This document shows, piece by piece, positions 1 through 6,676 of a stretch of 6,676 nucleotides of DNA. Positions within the stretch are counted from its first letter, which is position 1, and every line of letters starts with the position of its first letter. Both the position numbers and the translations under genes were made by a program. Location of the stretch: positions 1 through 6,676 of the forward strand of contig CAMDAL010000230.1 in NCBI GenBank assembly GCA_945888565.1, written 5' to 3'. The notes below the pieces were generated by a model. It had not been told where the DNA came from and ran no database searches. It was given only the letters and a program-made list of their open reading frames with translations. The stretch comes from Devosia equisanguinis (lineage in GTDB: Bacteria > Pseudomonadota > Alphaproteobacteria > Rhizobiales > Devosiaceae).

Positions 1-2211
<2,211 letters not shown>

Positions 2212-2240
2212 GGAAATGTCCTTTGATTGCGGGGCCGGAG

Positions 2241-2255
2241 GGCGCTTGCAGCGCC
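2241..2255 (-). other. Short hairpin in the secA leader
   Basis: GGCGC (2241-2245) and GCGCC (2251-2255) form a perfect 5-bp inverted repeat around a 5-nt loop, about 30-45 nt upstream of the secA start codon and inside its predicted leader RNA. It has no U-tract, so it is not a terminator. In GC-rich DNA such short stems arise often by chance, and a regulatory role is only a possibility. No SecM-like arrest peptide could be made out in this leader. Confidence 0.2.
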
Positions 2256-2311
2256 ACTTGCCGGCAGGGCGGCGGGGTCCTTACCCGTCAACACTCTTTG
2301 AAGTGGTTGGA

Positions 2312-2340
2312 CATGTAAGAGCGGGTGTTTTGCTTGTCAA
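2312..2340 (-). promoter_or_regulatory. Putative sigma70-type promoter of secA
   Basis: On the minus strand a perfect -35 hexamer TTGACA (2340-2335) is followed after exactly 17 nt by TACATG (2317-2312), which keeps three of the six -10 consensus positions (T, A and the fourth-position A). Transcription would begin near 2305 and give a leader of about 95 nt before the secA start codon. The perfect -35, ideal spacing and position in the only divergent gap support the call; the weak -10 box is the main doubt. Confidence 0.55.
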
Positions 2341-2416
2341 CGGAATGGAAATGCGCCAAACCTCCCCGCCGTTGCGCCAGCCGGGGGCCCAGCGCCTTCC
2401 CGAGGAGATTTTCACC

Positions 2417-3376
2417 ATGACGATCCAGACCCCAAAGGGGTTCCGCTCCACCCTCAGGACCCTTGCGGGTGGCCTGCTGGTGACCACCGCCGTGGCGCTG
2501 TCGCCTGTCGCGTTCGCGCAGGATGCAATCACTCCTGCTGCCGAAGCTCCTGCTGCCGAAGCCCCGGCCGAGGCGGCGCCCGAGGCGCCCGCCGCACCGT
2601 CGGCCAGCACCGTCATCGCCACTGTCGGCGGCAAGCCGATCACCGAGGGCGACCTGTCGCTGGCGGCCGAGGATATCGGCCAGCAGCTGCAGCAGGTGCC
2701 GCCCGAGCAGCAGCGCGCCTTCCTGCTGTCGGTGCTGATTGACATGAAAGTGATGGCCGAGGCGGCGCGCGAGAACGCCCTCGACCAGACCGACGAATAC
2801 AAGGCCCGTGCCACCTTCCTGCAGGACAAGGCGCTGCGCCGCCTGTTCTTCGCCGAAAAGATCGCCACCTCGGTAACGCCGGAATCGGTGAAGGCAGTTT
2901 ACGACGAGTACGTCACGAGCTTCGTCCCGACCCAGGAAATCCACGCCCGGCACATCCTTGTCGCGACCGAGGACGAGGCCAAGGCGGTGAAGGCCGCGCT
3001 CGATGGCGGCAAGCCGTTCGAGGTCGAGGCGATGGAAAAGACCATCGACCCCTCCGGCAAGAACAGCGGCGGCGATCTTGGCTTCTTCGGCAAGGGCCAG
3101 ATGGTGCCCGAGTTCGAAACCGCCGCCTTCATGCTCGAGGTCGGCCAGGTGTCCGAACCGGTGCAGAGCCAGTTCGGCTGGCACATCATCAAGGTCGACG
3201 AAAAGCGCGAGACCGCACCGCAGTCCTTCGAGGAGATGCAGGGGCAGCTCGGCCAGACCGCGATCTACGACGCGTATGACGCTGCCGTCACCGAGTACCG
3301 GGCCAAGTACGCGGTCGACATCCCCGATGCCGACCTCGCCGCCCAGGTGCAGTCGCAATCCGACGCCGGCCAGTAA
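2417..3376 (+). CDS. Periplasmic parvulin-type peptidyl-prolyl cis-trans isomerase (SurA/PpiC-like)
   Basis: This 319-residue protein should catalyse cis-trans isomerisation of prolyl bonds and act as a folding helper for exported proteins. Residues 1-34 look like a Sec signal peptide: basic residues K7, R10 and R14, a hydrophobic core from about 16 to 28, and the cleavage site AFA|Q after A34. An Ala/Pro/Glu-rich linker follows (about 37-62), then a helical chaperone-like region (about 65-170) and one parvulin domain at about 174-262, with HARHILV (176-182), the GGDLGFF motif and GWHIIKV near 254-260. The ATG at 2417 is chosen because GAGGAG lies 9 nt upstream and the signal peptide begins there; in-frame ATGs at 2345 and 2351 would put about 20 extra residues before it and lack a comparable ribosome binding site. 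A terminator follows, so it is probably a single-gene transcript. Whether the product is soluble or stays membrane-anchored by an uncleaved signal is uncertain. PrsA-like and SurA-like names are alternatives within the same fold. Confidence 0.9.
   Translation: MTIQTPKGFRSTLRTLAGGLLVTTAVALSPVAFAQDAITPAAEAPAAEAPAEAAPEAPAAPSASTVIATVGGKPITEGDLSLAAEDIGQQLQQVPPEQQRAFLLSVLIDMKVMAEAARENALDQTDEYKARATFLQDKALRRLFFAEKIATSVTPESVKAVYDEYVTSFVPTQEIHARHILVATEDEAKAVKAALDGGKPFEVEAMEKTIDPSGKNSGGDLGFFGKGQMVPEFETAAFMLEVGQVSEPVQSQFGWHIIKVDEKRETAPQSFEEMQGQLGQTAIYDAYDAAVTEYRAKYAVDIPDADLAAQVQSQSDAGQ
2532..2562 (+). repeat. 15-bp tandem repeat in the PPIase linker
   Basis: CTCCTGCTGCCGAAG occurs at 2532-2546 and again, perfectly, at 2547-2561, with identity running one base further. 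The repeat encodes two PAAEA units of the Ala/Pro/Glu linker just after the signal peptide. Because the period is a multiple of three, gain or loss of a copy would change linker length by five residues without a frameshift. Confidence 0.8.
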
Positions 3377-3394
3377 CCGGCACGCGATGAACGC

Positions 3395-3427
3395 AAAAGG
3401 GCGCCCCCGTGGCGCCCTTTCTGTTTT
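3395..3427 (+). terminator. Strong intrinsic terminator after the PPIase gene
   Basis: AAAGGGCGCC (3396-3405) and GGCGCCCTTT (3411-3420) form a perfect 10-bp stem with a 5-nt loop, followed by CTGTTTT. It starts 19 nt after the PPIase stop codon. The AAAA at 3395-3398 gives a T-run on the opposite strand too, so the structure could terminate in both directions. It separates the PPIase unit from argJ, which implies argJ has its own promoter in the 80 nt that follow; I could not identify a convincing one there. Confidence 0.9.
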
Positions 3428-3508
3428 CGGCCGTCGCCAATCTCGGCTTGCGCGGGAGCGAGGGTTGGGGCAAACGGGTGACCAAAAGCAGGCCAGTGAG
3501 GACGCATC

Positions 3509-4741
3509 ATGGCTCACCCCGTTTCCCCGCTCGCTCCGACCGAGTATCCGGAGCTTCCCGAGATCGCGGGCGTCCGTTTCGCCACCGCCGAAGCGGGCAT
3601 CAAGTACAAGAATCGCACCGATGTGCTGCTCGTCGAGATGGACGAGGGCACGGTCGTCGCCGGTGTGCTTACCCGCTCGAAGTGTCCGTCGGCCGCCATC
3701 GACTGGTGCCGCGACAACCTGCCGGGCGGCAAGGCGCGGGCGCTGCTGGTCAATTCGGGCAACGCCAATGCCTTCACCGGCAAGAAGGGCAAGTCCGCCG
3801 TCCAGCTCTCCGCCGATATCGTCGGCAGGGCGTTGGGCGTGCACCACTCCCAAATCTTCCTCGCCTCCACCGGCGTGATCGGCGAGCCGCTGCCGGCCGA
3901 GAAGTTCACCGGCGTCGCCGATGAGCTGAAGTCGCGCCTCGCGCCCGGCCCGTGGATGGATGCGGCCAAGGCGATCATGACCACCGACACCTTCGCCAAG
4001 GTCGCCACTGCCACCGTCGAGTTCGACGGCGTGCCGGTCTCGATCTCGGGCATCGCCAAGGGCTCGGGCATGATCGCGCCGGACATGGCGACGATGCTGA
4101 GCTTCGTGTTCACCGATGCGCCGATCTCGGCTGCGGTGCTGAAGGGCCTGCTGCAGCCGGCCATCGATGCGAGCTTCAACGCCGTCACCGTCGACAGCGA
4201 TACCTCGACCTCCGATACCTGCCTCGTGTTCGCCACGCAGAAGGCGGCGATCGAGCCGATCACCTCGGCCGACGATCCGCGCGCCGCGGTGTTCGGCGAG
4301 GCGCTGGCCGACGTGCTGCATGAACTCGCCATCCATGTCGTCCGCGACGGCGAAGGCGCCACCAAGATGGTCACCGTCACCGTCGAGGGCGCCGAAAGCG
4401 ACCGCAGCGCCTTCCGCATCGCCCAGTCGATTGCCAATTCGCCGCTGGTCAAGACCGCCATCGCCGGCGAGGACGCCAACTGGGGTCGCATCGTCATGGC
4501 CGTGGGCAAGGCCGGCGAGCCGGCCGACCGTGACCGCCTGTCGATCAGCTTCGGCGACATTCGCGTCGCCACCGAGGGCGAGCGCGACCCGAACTACAAC
4601 GAGGCGCAGACTTCGGCCTACATGAAGAATCAGGACATCGAGGTCACGGTCGGCATCGGCCTCGGGCAGGGTACCGCCACCGTCTACACCTGCGATCTGA
4701 CGCACGGCTACATCACCATCAACGGCGACTACCGGTCCTGA
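3509..4741 (+). CDS. argJ: Arginine biosynthesis protein ArgJ (ornithine/glutamate N-acetyltransferase)
   Basis: ArgJ moves the acetyl group from N-acetylornithine to glutamate, giving ornithine and regenerating N-acetylglutamate in the cyclic arginine pathway of the cytoplasm; many members also make N-acetylglutamate from acetyl-CoA. The 410-residue length is normal. Visible hallmarks are the oxyanion-hole pair T121-G122 in STGVIGEPLP, the KGSGMI motif at 184-189, and the ATML self-cleavage site, where the precursor would split between A194 and the nucleophile T195 to give alpha and beta chains. The C-terminus INGDYRS is typical of the family. The start ATG at 3509 has GAGGA at 3498-3502, 6 nt upstream. 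It is the first gene after the terminator, and its TGA overlaps the ATG of the GNAT gene by one base, which suggests translational coupling. Sequence alone does not tell whether it is monofunctional or bifunctional. Confidence 0.97.
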   Translation: MAHPVSPLAPTEYPELPEIAGVRFATAEAGIKYKNRTDVLLVEMDEGTVVAGVLTRSKCPSAAIDWCRDNLPGGKARALLVNSGNANAFTGKKGKSAVQLSADIVGRALGVHHSQIFLASTGVIGEPLPAEKFTGVADELKSRLAPGPWMDAAKAIMTTDTFAKVATATVEFDGVPVSISGIAKGSGMIAPDMATMLSFVFTDAPISAAVLKGLLQPAIDASFNAVTVDSDTSTSDTCLVFATQKAAIEPITSADDPRAAVFGEALADVLHELAIHVVRDGEGATKMVTVTVEGAESDRSAFRIAQSIANSPLVKTAIAGEDANWGRIVMAVGKAGEPADRDRLSISFGDIRVATEGERDPNYNEAQTSAYMKNQDIEVTVGIGLGQGTATVYTCDLTHGYITINGDYRS

Positions 4742-5502
4742 TGGTTCCGCTGAGCGTCAGCCAGATCGAAGGGGCAACCCTCACTGCCTGGCCTGCCCTC
4801 AAGCAGGCCCATGATGGGCTGTGGCTGTGGCGCTATGCGCGCGGCTACACCAAGCGCGCCAACTCGATCCATTGCCTTGATCTCAGCGACGGAGCCTATG
4901 CCGAACTGCGCCTGCAGCGGCTGGTGGACCTCTCCGATGCGCACGGTATCGCTCCGGTGTTCCGGATCACGCCGCTCACGCCGCCGAGCATTCTCGCAGT
5001 GCTCGATGGCATGCAGTGGGAGGAGTTCGAGCCCTCCATCGTGATGGCGATGGAGATGCCGGACGCTGATTTTCCGGTCGAGTACACAACCCGGTATTTC
5101 GATCCCAACGACCCCGAGTGGTACAAGGCGCAGGCCCACATGTCGGGCTATTCCAGCCAGACCATCGAGGTGCTGGCCCAGATCATCGGGCAGATCGCCT
5201 GCGAGTGCCAGGGCGTGCTGGTCTACCACAAGGCCGGGCTGCCCGTGGCGGCGGTGCTGGCTTGCGTGGCGAGCGGCATGGGCATCTACCTCAACGTCGT
5301 CACCCATCCTTCGGCCCGCGGCATGGGCTATGGCCGGGCGGCAATGAGCGCGGCGATCAACTGGGTCCGCTCGCGCGGCGCGCACCACTCGGCGCTGCAG
5401 GTGCTGGCCGACAACCTGCCGGCACTGAACCTCTACGCCTCGTTCGGCTTCGGCGAGGTCTACCCCTATACCTACCGCCGCGCACCGGAACGGGGACGTT
5501 GA
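4741..5502 (+). CDS. Two-domain GNAT-family N-acetyltransferase, substrate unknown
   Basis: This 253-residue protein should transfer an acetyl group from acetyl-CoA to an unidentified amine. The C-terminal half (about 120-250) is a GNAT domain: the acetyl-CoA pyrophosphate-binding loop is RGMGYGR at 193-199 after the beta strand IYLNVVTHP, and the motif-B segment is DNLPALNLYASFGF at 224-237. The N-terminal half (about 10-110) contains GYTKRANSI at 35-43; from memory this resembles the N-terminal domain of mycobacterial Rv0428c-type GNAT proteins, which are also two-domain. No signal peptide or membrane segment is visible. The start overlaps the argJ stop by one base and has only a weak GGCGA upstream, so translation probably depends on ribosomes finishing argJ; its own stop overlaps the mutT start in the same way. 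Placement after argJ invites a link to N-acetylglutamate or other amino acid acetylation, but nothing in the sequence proves it. Confidence 0.88.
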   Translation: MVPLSVSQIEGATLTAWPALKQAHDGLWLWRYARGYTKRANSIHCLDLSDGAYAELRLQRLVDLSDAHGIAPVFRITPLTPPSILAVLDGMQWEEFEPSIVMAMEMPDADFPVEYTTRYFDPNDPEWYKAQAHMSGYSSQTIEVLAQIIGQIACECQGVLVYHKAGLPVAAVLACVASGMGIYLNVVTHPSARGMGYGRAAMSAAINWVRSRGAHHSALQVLADNLPALNLYASFGFGEVYPYTYRRAPERGR

Positions 5503-5900
5503 TGAAGCTGATGCTGGTCGCCGCCGTGGCGCTGGTCGATTCCGACCGGCGCGTGCTTATCGCCCAGCGCCCCGAGGGCAAGTCGCTGGCGGGCCTCTGG
5601 GAGTTTCCAGGCGGCAAGCTTGAAGAGGGTGAGACGCCGGAAGTGGCGCTGATCCGCGAACTCGAAGAAGAACTGGGTATTTCTACCAAGTCCGCCTGTC
5701 TGGCTCCGGTAAGCTTTGCGTCACACTCTTACGAAACCTTTCATCTTCTGATGCCACTTTACGTCTGCCGGAAATGGCAGGGCACGCCCGTGGCCCGCGA
5801 GCATGCCGCCCTGAAGTGGGTGCGTCCGCAGGCCTTGCGTGATTACCCGATGCCCCCGGCTGATGAACCGCTGATCGCCGCCCTGTGCGATCTGCTCTAG
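5502..5900 (+). CDS. mutT: MutT-type Nudix hydrolase (probable 8-oxo-dGTP diphosphatase)
   Basis: MutT hydrolyses 8-oxo-dGTP to the monophosphate so that the oxidised base is not incorporated into DNA. The 132-residue protein matches the length of classical MutT. The full Nudix box is present: G38, E44, R52-E53-L54, E56-E57 and G59-I60, fitting GX5EX7REUXEEXGU, preceded by the MutT-like LWEFPGGK at 32-39. The start ATG at 5502 overlaps the GNAT stop by one base and has GGGGA a few bases upstream; the next in-frame ATG is codon 4. It is the third gene of the coupled argJ unit, and no terminator separates it from the pilin gene. The stretch 5680-5765 is visibly poorer in GC and uses more T- or A-ending codons than its surroundings, without breaking the frame. 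Nudix substrates are hard to assign from sequence; the FPGGK and overall layout favour MutT over other Nudix enzymes. Confidence 0.88.
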   Translation: MKLMLVAAVALVDSDRRVLIAQRPEGKSLAGLWEFPGGKLEEGETPEVALIRELEEELGISTKSACLAPVSFASHSYETFHLLMPLYVCRKWQGTPVAREHAALKWVRPQALRDYPMPPADEPLIAALCDLL

Positions 5901-5910
5901 GGGTACGGCA

Positions 5911-6108
5911 ATGAAAGAACTGAGCGCAGGGCTGCGCCGCTTCGTGGACGATCAGGCCGGAGCCACCGCCATCGAGTATGGGCTGATCGCGGCGTTGGTC
6001 GCGGTGGGCGCGATCCTGGCGATGACCGTGTTCGGCGGCAACCTGAGCGGCATGTTCAACACCGTGTCCACCAGGGCCGGCGACGCCATGGCAAACGCCG
6101 GCACCTAG
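5911..6108 (+). CDS. Flp/Fap-type IVb prepilin
   Basis: The 65-residue product has the layout of an Flp pilin, the small subunit of Tad-type adhesive pili. A short hydrophilic leader with K2, R9 and R10 ends in G17; the processing site is G17|A18, followed by TAIEYGLIAALVAV with the diagnostic glutamate at +5 (E22) and tyrosine at +6 (Y23), and a hydrophobic segment at about 20-42 that would anchor the precursor and pack the filament. A TadV/CpaA-type prepilin peptidase would be needed for maturation; none is in the window. AGGGGT at 5899-5904 is a plausible ribosome binding site 6 nt upstream, partly inside the mutT stop codon, and the 10-nt gap suggests co-transcription with mutT. The stop codon overlaps that of the converging methyltransferase-like gene. 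Many genomes carry several flp copies, so this may be an accessory paralogue. Confidence 0.92.
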   Translation: MKELSAGLRRFVDDQAGATAIEYGLIAALVAVGAILAMTVFGGNLSGMFNTVSTRAGDAMANAGT

Positions 6109-6676
6109 CGCTTCTTTTCGAGCACGTCCTTGAGGCTCACGGTGGCGCTGCCACGGCGAGCCGGCTGCTGCTGGCTTTCATGCGGGGCCCAGCCACTCAT
6201 CCAGATCAGTTCCAGCGTCGCCCGCACGCGGCCATCGTCGTCCATGGCGAGCGCGCCATAGGCTTCGGTGGCGGTCGTCAACAGGCGTCGCGACACCGGC
6301 TTTCCCGGCCGTTCGGCCAGCGGGTTCTGAGCGCCCAGCGCCTTCAGCTCTGCCATCAGCCGCAGCGGGTGGCCGTAGCGAACGGTGTGCGTTTCCACGT
6401 CGGTCACCGGCAGCTTGAAGCCGGCGCGCTGCAGCAGTCCTCCAGCGTCGGCCAGCGGGATGAACGGCGCGATCCGCGCAAACGCCCCGCCCGACACCTC
6501 GGCCTCCGCCGTCAGCCACGCTTCGCGCAGTTCGTTGAGGCTGGCGCCGCCGATTGCCACCGCCATGAACAGCCCGTCGGGCCGCAGGTGCCGCCTGAGC
6601 CGGGCGAGAAAGCCCACCACGTCGTTGACCACGGTCAGGTCCAGCACCGAGACGATGAGGTCGTAGTCGGTCCTTG
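6105..6676 (-). CDS. NDUFAF5/BioC-like methyltransferase-fold protein (5' part outside window)
   Basis: The frame is open to the right edge, giving about 190 C-terminal residues; the N-terminal part with the SAM-binding motif I lies outside. A GTG at 6647-6645 is in frame but is not the start, since family sequence (TDYDLIVSV) continues upstream of it. Visible landmarks are YDLIVSV, LRPDGLF, a GGASLNELR segment matching the usual GG(D/E)TL-ELR, PLADAGGLLQRAGF, and a C-terminal GWAPHESQQQPARRGSATVS. From memory the last matches the C-terminus of mitochondrial NDUFAF5 (HESQ-RPA-RGSATVS), a complex I assembly factor reported to hydroxylate an arginine of NDUFS7. A bacterial role in Complex I maturation is an inference; annotators often label such genes BioC-like SAM-dependent methyltransferase. 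It converges on the flp gene with a 4-bp overlap and no terminator between them. Where the family usually has SLHW before VND, this copy has LDLTV, perhaps a local variation. Confidence 0.85.
   Translation of the reverse strand, partial: RTDYDLIVSVLDLTVVNDVVGFLARLRRHLRPDGLFMAVAIGGASLNELREAWLTAEAEVSGGAFARIAPFIPLADAGGLLQRAGFKLPVTDVETHTVRYGHPLRLMAELKALGAQNPLAERPGKPVSRRLLTTATEAYGALAMDDDGRVRATLELIWMSGWAPHESQQQPARRGSATVSLKDVLEKKR

Noticed and set aside
2263..2291. Second secA promoter from TTGACG at 2291-2286
   Set aside because: The hexamer 17 nt downstream is CCTGCC, which is not a usable -10 box.
2212..2320. SecM-like arrest-peptide ORF in the secA leader
   Set aside because: The only short ATG frame (MSNHFKEC, from 2314) starts inside the predicted -10 box and has eight codons. 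GTG-initiated frames run into secA out of frame and have no signal sequence.
3448..3476. Possible argJ promoter: TTGCGC, 17 nt, CAAACG
   Set aside because: The spacing fits but the -10 hexamer matches the consensus at only two positions; too weak to annotate in GC-rich DNA.
3514..4572. 352-codon minus-strand frame opposite argJ
   Set aside because: Another shadow: Ser/Ala/Pro-rich translation with no motif, while the plus strand has the full ArgJ signature.
2288..4705. 805-codon open frame on the minus strand opposite the PPIase and argJ genes
   Set aside because: It runs across two well-supported plus-strand genes and the terminator between them and encodes R-, G-, D- and H-rich sequence without a family. 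It is a compositional shadow.

Overview
The window is GC-rich chromosomal DNA with tightly packed, mostly housekeeping genes. Protein sequence similarity recalled from memory and gene order (secA, periplasmic PPIase, argJ, GNAT, mutT) point to an alphaproteobacterium, most likely a sphingomonad-type organism such as Novosphingobium or Erythrobacter. The family-level placement is inference; the alphaproteobacterial call is firmer. I see no tRNA, rRNA, CRISPR array, insertion sequence, integrase or phage gene.

Layout. (1) Bases 1-2211, minus strand: secA, the ATPase of the Sec translocase, with its 3' end beyond the left edge. (2) Bases 2212-2416: divergent intergenic region carrying a good sigma70-type promoter for secA (perfect TTGACA -35 box) and the ribosome binding site of the next gene. 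(3) Bases 2417-3376, plus strand: a secreted parvulin-type peptidyl-prolyl isomerase, closed by a strong hairpin terminator at 3395-3427. (4) Bases 3509-5900, plus strand: argJ, a two-domain GNAT acetyltransferase and a MutT-type Nudix hydrolase, joined by two successive 1-nt stop/start overlaps (TGATG). (5) Bases 5911-6108, plus strand: a 65-residue Flp/Fap type IVb prepilin, 10 nt after mutT. (6) Bases 6105-6676, minus strand: the C-terminal part of a methyltransferase-fold protein of the NDUFAF5/BioC-like family, converging on the pilin gene so that both stop codons lie in one CTAG palindrome.

How the genes work together. SecA drives preproteins across the inner membrane, and the divergently transcribed PPIase has a Sec signal peptide and would help fold exported proteins, so this pair is functionally coherent. 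ArgJ performs the acetyl-recycling step of arginine synthesis, while the GNAT protein and the Nudix hydrolase are co-translated with it but have no proven pathway link. The Flp pilin is the odd member: no Tad secretion gene is visible here.

No clearly new system is present. The points most worth a second look are the orphan Flp pilin at the end of the argJ operon, the shared CTAG stop, the NDUFAF5-like neighbour and the two-domain GNAT of unknown substrate.
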